A stretch of 64,000 bases of DNA from Mytilus galloprovincialis (Eukaryota; Mollusca; Bivalvia; Mytilida; Mytilidae): contig NC_134846.1 of NCBI RefSeq assembly GCF_965363235.1, positions 76,544,724 through 76,608,723 of the forward strand, in the 5' to 3' direction. Numbering within the stretch: the first letter of the stretch is position 1; each line of letters begins with the position of its first letter. This document shows, piece after piece, positions 1 to 14,100 of this stretch. The translations under genes were made by a program, and so were the position numbers. A model generated the notes under the pieces. The model had not been told where the DNA came from. It ran no database searches and saw nothing but the letters and a program-made list of their open reading frames with translations.

Positions 1-616
1 AAGTTTGACTTGTAATATTCAGATACACCGTATCAACTATGGCGTTTGTATCAACTTCAGATTGAAAAATAGAAAAAAAAACTTCCTGATCTCGTAGAAG
101 CGAATATGTCTGAAACCGATTATATTTTCCTTTTCTCTTCTCTCCGATATTAATGTGGAGTGTTTCAATTTGAAATGATTAAGCATGTTACTCGTACTAT
201 CAAATATGCATTTAGTACATTCACGTTGGTTTGCATTTCACAATATTTTAGTTGACATTTCGTTTAAAGTATATCAAAGCCTTACACGACGGAGGTTGCA
301 TATTTAGAAGTAGGTCTACACGCTATTAGATCAAAAATAAAATAATGAAGTAAATCGTAAAATTTAACCGTAATTACTGATTTAAAGTTACTGTTAAAAT
401 AACAAGTATACTAATTATGTTTCATTAAGATCTTGCCCCAAGCTGAGCGACAAGTTCTAATTAATTTTATGTTTTTCGGATAAACAATAGCAATCAATAG
501 ACTGGACAATTGATCTGTCAAATTAATTACCGCGACGACAATTTTTAAATAAAACATAACTGTTTAATGATTTCGATACAAATTTATATCAAATCTATTA
601 AAATTGAAAAAAATGT

Positions 617-695
617 CCGGTTAACCGGTTAGTGTTTTTGGTATTCGGTATTCGGTCGTTCGACCGGTTAACCGGTTAATCGTTGACAACACTAG
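617..695. repeat. Paired CCGGTTAACCGG palindromes, hAT-like end
   Basis: The self-complementary string CCGGTTAACCGG followed by TT occurs at 617-630 and again at 664-677, separated by a direct repeat of GGTATTC. The block ends in TGACAACACTAG, which on the minus strand reads CTAGTGTTGTCA, similar to the ends of some hAT elements. Seen directly: the palindromes. Inferred: that this is one end of an old hAT-type element. No partner end was located. Confidence 0.4.
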
Positions 696-1690
696 TTTAT
701 AGAACTTCAGTATTTACACGAAGTTGATACTGTGGATAAAGGTAAAGATTTTGCTGATAGAACCTCAATGTATACATTTTGTGGAAGACTGAATATTAGA
801 ATAAAATGGAAATGAAACTAAGTATGATATAGATTCAGGGGAAGTATGTGATAATATAAAATATCTTCAGGTTGTATTTGTCTTGTTTTATCTAAATTTA
901 TGCTAATGCTTTGGCATTGTGTCTGAGGTCTGACAGAATTATGTTAGAACTTTTGCCATTGACGACAGCATGCATCATTTGGCATGTTTTTTTCTGAACA
1001 CAAATCTTTTTTTTTACTGTAAACAAAACAGTCACGATATTTGCCATGCAATCCTTGTTGATACACCACGGTACCAGTAGGCTATTTGTCTAAGGTTTTA
1101 ACTCTCAACTAAAATGAAATAATCAAATTTTGATCTTGTAAGAAAGACATTTATTTTACACAAATATTTTTTTTTTATTAAATTTTCAAGCATCTTAATT
1201 ATATAACAATTAAGCTACGTTGTGTTATTTTTTCCTAATTTGATTAAGTGCTTCATTAATCAGATAATTGGTGTTGAGTTGTGACAAACATGTTTAATCA
1301 AGAAATAGTCCCTGTCCTTTTTGATAAAGTAACACTCCAATGTTGTTTTGGATCAATTCTTCACATACTCTCACATAAAATTGCTTTATTATATTTCCGA
1401 TATAAAAGTATTTTATTGTCATCAGCATCTAACTTTACATTTACAATCACCATATAGACTTGTCAATTTTCTCAGAGTTTCTGATTCACGACAGTACAAC
1501 GTAGCAATGAAATAACTTTAAATTAATTTAACCTTTATAAGTTAAACTAATCGTATAAAAGACATTACATGTATATAAAGTCCTTTTCCGGGTGGTTGGT
1601 TTTCAATGAAGGCTTAACAAAAAGCAAGGGAAATAATACGTATAGTTTATCGATACATGCGCAAATTACTGACAGGGTAACCGGGCAAAC

Positions 1691-1702
1691 GTTGCTAAGG
1701 AC
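1691..1702 (+). promoter_or_regulatory. Possible RFX X-box-like site
   Basis: GTTGCTAAGGAC lies 84 bp upstream of the start codon. Its halves resemble the two halves of the RFX X-box (RYYNYY and RRNRAC) but there is no spacer between them, whereas true X-boxes normally have 1-3 bases. It is mentioned only because EFCAB6 is a ciliary gene and ciliary promoters often carry X-boxes. Weak evidence. Confidence 0.15.
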
Positions 1703-1785
1703 TCAGTAGTTATTGGAAGTCGTGGTTCCTGTCCAGGGGAGAAAGAAATAATTAAAAGTTTACCGGTATAGTAACAACATCAAAA

Positions 1786-2131
1786 ATGTCGCAGGTTGGG
1801 ATACCCCGTCCCAATGTGATGGGTTTAGGAACAAATAAAAGTGGCATTACTCTACCACAGATTGCACATCCTTTATCTCGTATGTCAGGCCCCGGTAACT
1901 TGGATGTTCGTGGGGTGTCTCGTGATAGCCATAGACCAAATTCACAACCTTTAACAGGAAGACCATTAGCTAACGAAAATGTTTTCACTGGACGTAAATC
2001 TGTAAGTTCTTATGGCCGGGACAGCCGACTTGGTGTTAACCAGCAAGTGGTGGCGATGCCGCATGATTCTATTCCTGAAGGAGTCGAAGTTACACATGGA
2101 GATCCAAATACTACAAGAATGCCCCTTTTTG
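1786..2131 (+). CDS. EFCAB6: EFCAB6-like exon 1 (N-terminal disordered region)
   Basis: Starts MSQVGIPRPNVMG. Encodes 115 residues rich in Gly, Pro, Ser, Arg and Asn with no domain. Ends in phase 1 at a strong donor, G|GTAAGT. The ORF runs a little further into the intron, which is not coding. Confidence 0.7.
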
Positions 2132-5100
2132 GTAAGTATATGATTGGCGATTTACATTATCTTTTTTAAATTTATTTCTAAAGTCTTTTAACTGTTCATT
2201 TTTAGGAATATTCATATAATTTGTTTGGAAACAGCAATGGTATCTAATTAGACATCAAAATAATTGAATTAATCATTGAGAAATTATTTTATTTGCTATC
2301 GACAATACACAATTCTTTGTTATTCAAACAAATTTTTAGATTAAGACTTCTCAAGTGTCAAATTCTTCCTGAACTAAGATATATATAAAGATCAAATATT
2401 AGATCACCGTTTACAGTAAACTGTAACACACGAATCGTTTAGAAATGTACTGTTTACTTTCGATGTGAGACGACAATTTCTGTTTGTTTGATTGAATTAT
2501 TCTTTACATTCAATCAATTCAATGGTTATATTAAAAAATTACAAGGGTTTTAACGGGTTATACCCTGTCTACTTTTTTAAAGTACAGATAAAATAATGAA
2601 AACAAAAATGACTTGACAACGTTTTATCCCCTTTACCAGAAAAAAAACATTTGAGGAAAATCATTCAACTAAAGAATTGTTTTGTTATCGAATTGTGATA
2701 TAATTTTTAAAGTTTAGATCAGGAATTTTGATTGTAACTGGACACTGTCGTTAATGTTAAATCAATAAGTAAAAGTATAGACGCACAACTTTTTCTTCCA
2801 AACAGCATGTGACAGATACAGTATAAACTTTAAAAAAAAGAACATTACTGTATACTAAAAAAAAACCAACATCACAACATGTACATCTACAAAGGTTTTA
2901 AATGCACACTTCGTGTTACCAGATATACATTAATTACAGATAATTTCGTTTTCAACATTAGAAAAATGAATTATTGATGTATAAAAACTATTTTCTTGTC
3001 AAAACTGGTTCATTTAAATGTAAGCATTGGATATCAATTGTAAATAATCCTATCGATAAGTTCTGTTAATTGTATGTTGAAACATGGACTAGAGATGAAC
3101 AAATGACAAACTATATAAGTTATCGATGTGATAACAAACATGTCAATTTCAACATTTCTATTCTTACGATCAGTTCTCTTTGCTAGTAACAGGCTTTCTT
3201 CGTTGGTATTTTTTACTATCATTCTTTTGTCAACATACAAACCTAGATAACAATGTAAGTGTGTTTCTTCGATTCTTATACAGCGAATTGATGGGTGTAT
3301 ATACTGAAGACAAACGTCGACTTTTTGAGACTAGTTGAAATTCAAACTGGCACCATTGGCACGAGATCAAAACTGACAACTTAGCAGCTAAGCATGGTCG
3401 TTTGGCTTTTTGAATTTGAGTTTTTTTGGCATTATCAGTGCAATACAAAATAATGGTAGATTTCTCATAATTTTGTGAAAGATTATATGACTACAAAGTA
3501 AAATAGGAAAAATATCGAACTCCAAAGACAATTCAAAACCGAAAGACTTTATCAAATAGCAAAATGTTCACACACATGAAACTAATGAAAAACTAGTACC
3601 CTGTAATGAAGGTTTGTTATCAGACTGCAATCGGGTAAATGCTGTTAAGTTTCGGGTAAGGCAGGTTGTATTACTGAACAACAGACTATTTACATAATTT
3701 TACTTTTTAAGGCCCTATTGCCTTGGATACACCACGTGGTAAGCATATAATAAATGGTGAAGGAGGTTTCATTCCTGTTGAAAGGATTATATACTGCATA
3801 GATGTTAATAAAGCTTGTTCATTGTAGCCTTTCAAAACCATCTCTCTCGGAATCAATGCATGTTGATAGCATATCTTGATCTGCTTATTACCTCTATTCT
3901 ATGTTTCTCGTGCTAGAATTAAACTATTGTAGCAAATAGCTCTAGGACTTTAGATAACGCATGTGGTTAAGCATAAGTTTTGAGTTCAGATAATGTCTGC
4001 GTTTCTGACAATGACATACAATAGAGAGAAGAAACTGAACAAGTAATGAGGCGAAGAATGTTTCCGTATTTTTTTCAGTGTGATACTTAGCAATGACTGC
4101 AAAAAGGTTTGTTGTAACGATTTGCTTTTTGACCACGAATTCATTTTCGGCCATAAACTGAACATGATTAATATCTAACAACTTGGGATACATATACATC
4201 TATATATTATAACGAAACATAGCAAAATAATTAACAAAATATATATCATGTTTATCTAATTTTAAGGGTTCGGTTTAAATATACCTTCTCACTTTCGATT
4301 TGATTGGGAACATTAACTCTAAAGATATGTGTAACCAGGAATTAAGGCAATTACGTTTCCCCCACAGTTTGTCAAAATAAAAATATGTTGACAAAAAAAC
4401 TAAAACGAAATATGTTGAGATTCCAACTTTCCTAGAATTTAAAAAAAAAAACATTTTTTTTTATCGCTTGTCACTTTCAAAAGTCTCCCCAATCTCCACT
4501 TTTCATCCCACCTATACGCCACTGTAGAAGAATCTTCCAAACTAACTCTTTGTTAGAGATCCAATATTTAACACTTGGCAAGGCTTTATGGAATAAGTTC
4601 AAGGTTTCTATCAGTAAACTCGACGTTATGTCCTCAGGACCGCTAAGTAAAGGCAACAGTAGTATACCGCTGTTCGAAACTCATAAATCGATAGAAAAAA
4701 AAAATCCGGGTTACAAACTAAAACTGAGGGAAACGCATTAAATATAAGAGGAGACAACGACACAACATTAAAATGTAACACACACAGAAACGAACTAAGC
4801 ATTAGACAAAATCCTATGAGAATAACAAATATAATATCAAAACTAAATACATGAATTTGGAATAGAAAAGTACCGTGACATGTCTTATAACAATGCGAAT
4901 TCACACTCAAATATAAGAGAAAACAAACGACACAACAGAAACACAACGTTAAAATGTAACACACACAGAAACGAACTATAGTATAACATTGGCCATATTT
5001 CTGACTTTGTACAGGACATTTTTTTAAGGGAAAAAATGGTGGGTTTAACCTGGTTTTGTGGCATGCCAAACCTCCCGCTTTAATAACAATGTTTAATATA

Positions 5101-8100
5101 ACATTAAAATAACAACATACCATTACAGGACTTCATTACAAATAAATAGGAGAACACATTGGACAAAGAAACACACGAATGATAGCTAACAAAAGGCACC
5201 AGGTTTAAAATTTAATACGCCAGAAGTGCGTTTCGTCCACACACTTCTACTAGTGACGCCCAGATACAAAAAGTTTGAAAGCCAAAACAAGTACAAAGTT
5301 GAACAACACTGAGGACCAAAAGTTCAAAAAAGTTGTGCCCAATACGGCTAGGGTTTTTCTGCTTGGGATAAGAACATCCTTATTATTTAAAATAACGAGT
5401 ATATTTACAAGTGTCCCTGTAACTTTTTAAGATTTGTTCAGATTTCAAAATTGAAATTTTCTTAACTTTTGTATGTTTTTTGTTATTTATCTAAGACTCG
5501 TAGTTGAATCTGAATATTTAAATGTCGCGCAAGTGAAAGGTTTGAGTGATGTAAACTCATCCAACCTGCCATTGTCCTATGGAAAGTACCTGTACCAAGT
5601 TGGGATTATGACTTCATTTTCCTTAATTCGTATACGATTGTATACGATCATGTTTTCATGCCTTTTTTGTCGGCCTAGTGATTTTGGACTTCAATTTTGG
5701 ATACGCATCCTTGGAGTTGAATGTTCTTATTCTTTGTTCGTTTTTTTCCCATGATTTTTCAAGCCTTTTAGATTTGTAAACAAAATACAATCTTGTAACT
5801 TTTTACCAAAATACTCCTTGTTACTTTTGATTAAAACACTCCCGACTAGTAAAAAATGTATGTCCACCTTTTGACTGAAAACGTATGCTTTCCATATGCA
5901 TTACTGTAGCAAGAAATAAAAGATGATCTGTTTGATCATAATCAAAATTTTAAAGTAAAACGTATTGAAAAACATAATGTACTTGACGATTCTGAAACTA
6001 ACATCTCTAAAATTAGCCATTGATAATGTTTAACATCTTTAATATACATAATGTCATTAAATGGTATTGGTATTTCAGGGAGCAGAGCCGGTATGGGAAG
6101 CAGGATGGACAGTCGTATGTCCTCAAGGTTGTCTAATGCCTCAGCTCAAGGTCGACTGGAAATCGATGAGGTGAGTTTAAGGACAGTGTATGGTTAAAGA
6201 ACATTTTTATCCCCATGAATAATCAAAAGCCCAGCATCTATGTCATCTATTTGACTGCATCGTATACCACTTTTTATGTTTGTTTTTACATTTAGTTATG
6301 TTGGTATTACGAAGTTCATAACGAACACATGTAATTACGATGTTGTTGGAACATAGGTACTGTTTGTCAGAGGAAAAACAATTATTGGTTGTTGTTTGCT
6401 TAATGTCCAGTGGCACATATTAGAAGTTCATTTGCTTAATGTCCAGTGGTACATATTAGAAGTACATTCAGGAAGAGAACAATATAATAGGAAGGTTCTG
6501 AAAGATAGGTTGACTAGGATGATGGGCATGACATTTGAATTGCCACTGAAAATTTAAGTGTATGTTACATAGGAACAGAAAGGAGTAGGTTCAGTAAGAC
6601 CCCTTTTTGGCCCCAAAATATAGCAGTTTTACAAAATTGTTAAAATGTAAACCTTTAGTTATTTATTGGACAGTAGAATGCTTCTGCTACATAAATATGG
6701 GCTGTTTTTGACAATACAATGCACATATATCCGGTACTAGTACCATTAAGGCATGCTAAATTACTGAAATCCTCATAATTCTAGGATTTTAGTTAAATTT
6801 TAGACGGTTTTCGTGTAAAACGAAAGTGGCCGCATTCGTGTTCATCCTTTATATTGAAATGTAAGTTGTATTTTATGATAATACATAATATATATAAAGG
6901 TTGAGGATGAACACGGATGCGGCCACTTTCATTTTTACCAAAAACCATCTGAAAAGTGACATTTTTCGGCATATTAGGTAGATTTTTCATATTTGAGCTT
7001 GAATCGGATCGTTTTTAATGACTAAATCTGTTAAAATCTTTCACATAAATTAATTAATTCAAATAAAATAGACACTTAAGTGTTTAAAAAGTGGTCAAAA
7101 TCTTTCGTCAGATGAACCTGAAATTTGAGGCCAAAATCGGTCCTTACCGGACCTACTCCTTTGTCTCTAAGAGGCCACCTAGTAAGTGACCTCATCAGAG
7201 AATTTTTGCAAGGGTTCTATAACATGTGAAGAACATGGCGTTCACCCTACACAAAAGGGAAAAAAGTTTAAGATTAACTTATTTGAAATAAATACAAATG
7301 TAAAAGTCAATATTCCCACACCCCACAAAAAAAACAATGAAAAAAAGGCCTCAGTAGTAGCCCATTTCCTCTGAAATATTGCTTAGTTTTAACATAGAAT
7401 GAAACAGTTTTGACAGTTTTATCTTATAATGAAGAACTTTATTCTTAAAAAGCATTTATGTGACAGTTATCTCAAAACTTGATTGAATTGTTTATGATGT
7501 TTTAAGACCAAACAGTTTTAAGTATTTGACTATACAAGATGTAAGTAAGTAGAAACAGGAATAGATATTTTCACATACACAAATTCATGTTATTTTTTAT
7601 TACAGCATTGCTATGAGGAACTTCTCTTCTCTAGTAGATTTTTTTGAAGAAACTTTGCATTTGGGGCTTTTTTTATTTATAGATTTGTATGAATCTAACA
7701 TCATGATCATGTCAGGAACTCATATGGTTGTGGTGATCATGTCACTGTATATATAGAGTAAAAAATGTTAGCGTCACAATTTGTTGTCCTGCAGGAATAT
7801 ATGTTATATTAGAAACAAAAGTTTAAAAAATCCATTGCTAATGTACCTGTAGTATTTATTTGATTATTTAAGACATGATGATACTAAAGTAAAAAGAGCT
7901 TAAATACAGCCCTCAGTTGCTTTTACTAAATGACTAAATAAAGTTTGAAGGAATCTACATGAACTAATAACATTTGTTTTACTCATATGTGTATTCATTT
8001 TAGTTGGAAGCTAGTCTAAAACTAAAAATTAAAGGAAGTTACTTTGAGATCAGGAAAAGGTTCAGGGATAATGATCCAGAACAGAAAGGAAATGTTTCCA

Positions 8101-11100
8101 GGTAATTATTTAGTTAATTGACACAGAATAATACCTTGTATCAGGAAAAATGTTGGATCACACTATGAGTTAATTGTCAGGCTATTGTAAAGGTCTATTC
8201 ACAGACTCCTACAACAACTACAGCCAATACTGTCAACCAGGTTCTAAATGATTCATCCAAATTATAACAAAATGTAACAATTCAATAAGGGTCTTGCATG
8301 ATCTGTGCTGGCTTACACCCTTTTTGGCTTTACTATAATCTAGTTAAGGTACCTAGTTTTTGAAGTCATGATGTAACTTATAGTCACATCCTTGTTATTT
8401 TTATTGATAACATGGTCTGTTATGGTACAGGTGTTTTATAAACATAAGGATGTATTCTTCTGACATTTCAGTCTCGTTCAGTCTCATTGAAATCTGGAAT
8501 TATTTCCAAAACATGTGATATTAGTAGAAAATAGCAATGAATTTGATAATTATCATATTCAAAATTCAATCTGTGAAAGACTTGTGTATTTCCAATAAGT
8601 AGTTTTTGAGAAATGAAATTTTCAAATTTTATGACTAATCAAGTCAGGTTTTTTTAGTGAAATTTTGAGAAAAATGGGTGAGGGGTACCAAAAAAATGAT
8701 TTTACCAGAAACATAAATATCCCATATAACTTTTTCTATTCAAATTTCATACATATGTATTTTTTTCAATCATGTGATATGCATTTTGTTCTTAAAACAG
8801 AGAAAAATCACAAATTTCCAAAATTGACAACATGGTAAATTTGACACGAAAAAGCATCAAAATATGATAAAACTTTCTTATATTAACACCTACCTATAGG
8901 TTTTTTTAGTTGAATTTATTCAGATTGGTCCCCTTCATCTTTGAGAGTATGAAAAAAAATTTAATTGTGGAACTGTGATTTTTTTCACAATAATGTCCTA
9001 AAAATGGGTAAAAATTGATGAAAAATGGAAAAATCATCAAAATTGGGTACTTTCAAAAGGCCGTAGCAAAAAAAAGAAACACACTACCATATGATTTTTT
9101 TTTTCACCAATTATTTTTTTACAGTCTTATAAACCCAAAAATCTGGTTTAGAAAAAAAGTTTAATTCTAGAAATGTTTGGCTCCTCAGAGGTGTACATCC
9201 TTTGGTTGGTCGGGTTGTTGTCTCTTTGACACATTCCCCATTTCCATTCTCAATTTTATCCTTAAAAAATAAAATGAGAGAAAATGGTACAATTATTGAA
9301 AGACACTAAATTATTCAAACTTTTTCAGTTCATATTTTTGAGAGAACAAAATCATTAAAGTGCCAATTTTGTTTACAGGGAGGCATTGCATAGAATTCTT
9401 GTGACAATTTTAAATGTTTCACTGAGTCAAAATGTGTACAATCGGCTGATGGAGAGGATTGGATTAAAAGATAAACAAGTGATTAATTACACTGAATTCT
9501 TTGCCTACTTCCGTGATGGACCAGAGCCTAATGATTATCCAGGTTGGATGGACCCAGTACAGAGGCAATACCAGGATAAGGCAGTCATGTCATCTATACA
9601 AGTTCATTCTAATCTGAAAGAGAAGGCAAAACAGAGGTAAATAAAAATTCAGGGACTAACATATATATTAAGAGTAAAATTGGAGGTTGAAGGTGGCTGT
9701 TTTTGGTAAATAGACATTTGCAACATGAGCATCGAACTACACACTTATGAAGGAGGTCTTCTTAGAAATGAAGGTTTTATATGAATAGGCAGGCTCATAT
9801 ATAGTCTTAAAGTTTGCAAACATTAAGACAAAGTTGAGAAATTATTATAGTTTTCTTGGTAATCTAATTGCCTGCTATATTATCTCTTAATATTTAAGAC
9901 ATACATCAGAGTTGTTCTAGTTATATGAATCAAAAGAATCTGTATTAAACCAGGGGAATAACTTTTTTACAATAGATTTACTGCAAATCCGGTTTTTGAT
10001 GTGTTTTGTGTAATTTAAAAAAAAAACCAAGAAGAATGTTCAACATTTTGAAAATTTATTTCCTACTACAAATTTGATCAAATAATCAATATCTACTAGT
10101 ATATATATGTTCATGTTTTAGTCATTCAAATTCTTTAATAAAAAGTTAAGAAAAGTTTTTCTTTTCTGTATCCTTATAACCAAGTTAAAAAAAAGAAATA
10201 TGTCATTGTATTTTTCAGATTCTTGGATATAGCAGATTTAATACCCCAGCTAAACCCAGGTGGATCAGGTCGTATCATGAAACCAGAGTTCAAACAAATG
10301 CTTAACAAACTTATGTTTTATATGGAAGATACTGAGTTTGAAAAATTGTGGAAAAAGTTAGTATACTTTTCTTTATTATTTTGTATGTCTGTTTATTGTT
10401 TTTGTTTCTTTAGCCTGTAAAAAAACCCAGTTGACACATTTTATATGTAGTATTTATATGTTAAATACGATTTGGGGCTATGGAAGCTATCAAAATGAGA
10501 AATTGATATGACATCAAAAAGCAAGATGCCCTTCATTCCATGTTATGAAAGAAATATATAACCTCAAAGATTAACAGATAAAAAGATTAAGGAATTCCTC
10601 ATTTTTAACTTTTTCAAACTTTTTGTTAAATTTTTACATAGTTTTACAATTATACAGTTTAGAACCTTTTTAAAAATCCTAATGGTGTCAAAGTGTGATA
10701 AATTCACTATTATAAAAAAACAAACTGTTAAGGTTCAAGTAGTATTACATGAAGTTATTCGGATTATAGGTAAATGGACATAGTCCTATGTAAGATTAAA
10801 ATATCCTGGTGTAGGATTAGTTTCATACCTTTATATTGACTATCTAGTAGTTAGGTAAACATACTTCTCATGTCAACACAAAATGGTCATTTAAAAATTT
10901 GTCAAATGTAAACACACAAACCTATTCAATAATATGAAGTATAATCAATTTCTTTTCATAGAAATCACAAAACATTTATTCCATATTAGGCATTTATCTT
11001 ATAGTAAATAAACAAAGGCCAGGACAAGGTTTGATCCATTGTAAAATAATATGTTGAAGTAGTGGTTGACCTGCATGTCATTTAAAAGTATTAGTCTTTA

Positions 11101-14100
11101 AAGAAATTAGCCATGGTAATACATACATTCAAATGCATGCATTTAAAAACTCAGGAACACTCATCTGAATGACCATTCTAAACTGTTTGTATTTTCATTT
11201 GATTAATATTTTATCGAAAGGTATTCATTGCTAAGTTCATGGATTTTCATTTTAGGGTCCATCACATTTATAAGTTAATAAAAAAAAAAACATCTACCAC
11301 TTATTGTTACAGAGAATGTTTTCTTTTCTTCTGTTTCTGGTTTTTCATGTAAGCCCTTAAATCAGGCAGTAATTATACTTTGCAAAGCATTTCAGACAGA
11401 CAATAAATAGTAAAACCTTACATAAAATTTTGACTAATAGATATATTTTAGACATATAGCTAGCAACATGAAAACTTTATAAACCTAAAGCATAATACAT
11501 ATAATGTTAAGGAAACATATATTGTAAATGTCACAGACATAGCTTTGGTTATCACAAAATGTCTATACAGTTTATACAATTTGAATGTGCAGATAACAGG
11601 ATTAAAGTATAAAGTTCAATTTCTTTAGTATCCAAGATATCTGTTAGCACCAGATCAGATCAGCGAGCTGTGCAGATCTGGTTTCCTGAAGCATATTTAC
11701 TGGCTTGCAAACACAATACAAATCTTTGTATATTATTATTGATAATAAAACAAAGCTACTGTAAAGAGATGTGAAACACAGAACTGACTTCCTTGCCTCA
11801 TTCTTCATGCAAGAAATTTCCTTTAAATCTTTATGCATACTTTGTTTTAGTTATGTAACATATACAGTTACCTAAATTTGCTTACATCCACTTCATTTGA
11901 ATTTTGAATAGTTTTCTCATTGGCATTAATTCAACATCTCCTTACATTTATAAACATTCTTTTATTTTTCAGGTATGATCCTTCTAACTCTGGAACAATT
12001 AGTTCTGAAACTTTCTTGAAAGCTCTGGGAATAACTCTGCAAGAAAATGGAGAAAATGGAAGGCTGTCACCTATTAATGAAAGTAAGTTCTTTGGTCTTG
12101 CCTAATTTATATTCTAACTTGGTTATGTTGTAACTTTCATGGAGCTGACAGTATAAAAAAACTACTGGGTACATATACAACATGGTACATGTTTAAAACT
12201 TATGTGTATTAATTCTGCCAAGCAGTTTAAAATACATTTTTGTATTTGAAAACTATTTCAATTAATGATTGTCACATGAATTAAATTAATCGGTATGATA
12301 CTCAAATTAGAAGAAAAAAAATGTATATTAATTAGTAATATCTTAAATAACCAGCAAAAGCATTTTTTTTCTAATTTCTGTAAAAGAAAACAAAAATGTT
12401 ATTGTGAAATTTTATATTATAAATATTAAAAAAAAAGAGAAAAGAAAGAATGTAGATTTATTATTAAATTTAGGACAATATCTAAACAAGACAACACGAG
12501 TAAGGTCCCAAGGTAAGGATATAGATGTATCATCTTTGACTGGATGGAAAATTATACATTATTATGAATATTAGCAAGGGTGATTTGGGTTTGAAACATT
12601 CATTGGTCTTTGTAGGTTTAAGCTTCAGTTCTAGCATGTCTAGTTTAAATTCTAAAATGCCTAGCATGATACTGGGTAAGGATTTTGCACACTGAATAAG
12701 ATATAGGATATTTTTTACTTGTACTTTTTGTCTCGCCTTGAAGGAGTCAAAAAGCGAGACATAGGTATGTTGTTTCTGGCGTCAGCGACGGCGACAGCGT
12801 CAACAATATATTAGTTTGTGATTAGGTCTAGTTTATGGTGAACCACAAGTGGTAGGTCAATCATATTTATCGCACCGCTGGTAAAATATCACGTTGTGAT
12901 TTGTCCTCCGGCCTCACCCCTTATGGATTTTACTAAACCTCTATGGATCTCTAGGGGGTCAGTAGCAAACCATATAACATACATTGGTATGCAGTTGTAT
13001 AAGCATTGGCACATCTCATTTCTATGGAGATTATGTGGCCCTGCCCCCTCAGTCATGGTCTATTGACTTTGAAACTTTTGCTTATTTTACATGTATTAGT
13101 TTCTGATTACGTCAGTTAATGGGGAACCATTAGCAGTAGGCCAATGTTAGTTGGTATTCAGTTGTTTAAGCATTGGCACATCTCATTTCTATTGAGAATA
13201 TTTGGCCTCGCCCCTAAGTCACAGTCTAATGACTTTGGAACTTATCTTAGTTAACATGTATTAGTTTGTGATTAGATCAGTTTAAGATAAACTGCTTATG
13301 TTAAATCAATGATATTTGGTATGCAAATTTATTGGCATTTGCAAGTATCGTTTCCATGGAGATTATATAGTCCCACCCCCTGTTCATGGTTCATTGATTT
13401 TGAAACTTTTACATAGTTTACAAGTTAATGTTTGTATTTAGGTTTGGGAACAACGTATAATAAGTCAATGGTGTTTGGTATGCATTTGTATAAGCATTGG
13501 CACATCTCATTTACATGGAGATTGTTTAGCCATGTAACTCAGTCATTGACTTTGAATATTTGCATAACTTGTGTAAGATGATAAAGTATTGCTATTTTGA
13601 TTTCAACATTTGCATAATCAAAATTACAAAAAGGTGAGACATATTTCTGTGATAGCAGTTTATTATACTTTACTTATACATATTTTTTCATATTATAATC
13701 TTATATTTCACATCTCTTCTCAACCCAATGAATTCAGTGAAAGGTAGATAAGAGTATTTTATTTTCTTATTTTTCTTATCAATTTTAAAAAAAGGAGAAT
13801 TAAATTTTTGAAATTATTATATATATAACATTTTACGGTTCAGTACAGAGAACAGATTTTTGTACTCAAAGATTTATCTTTTGATATCTTGTATCTGAAA
13901 TTTTTGAGATAGCTTAAATGGTTCAGTTCACTTAAGTAAAATTTTAAAAGAAATACATCTCACTGTGCTTTTTTTAAATGATTTTGAATAAATTTAGGAT
14001 CTCAATATAAAGAAACTAAGCCTGGTTCAGGTATAGCAAGAGGTAAGGATTTGTCATGCTGATGTTGTCCAACATAAAAGGCTTGTATTTGAAGTAAAAT

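Larger units (their letters stand above)
1..1785. other. Upstream region of the EFCAB6-like gene
   Basis: AT-rich DNA with no convincing coding exon on either strand. It holds a transposon-like palindrome pair near 617-695, A/T runs, and the presumed promoter and 5' leader of the gene that starts at 1786. Non-coding 5' exons cannot be excluded from sequence alone. Confidence 0.6.

Noticed and set aside
4626..5123. Minus-strand 165-codon hydrophobic, Cys/Phe-rich ORF
   Set aside because: Coincides with an internally duplicated repeat cluster; composition reflects antisense of A-rich DNA.
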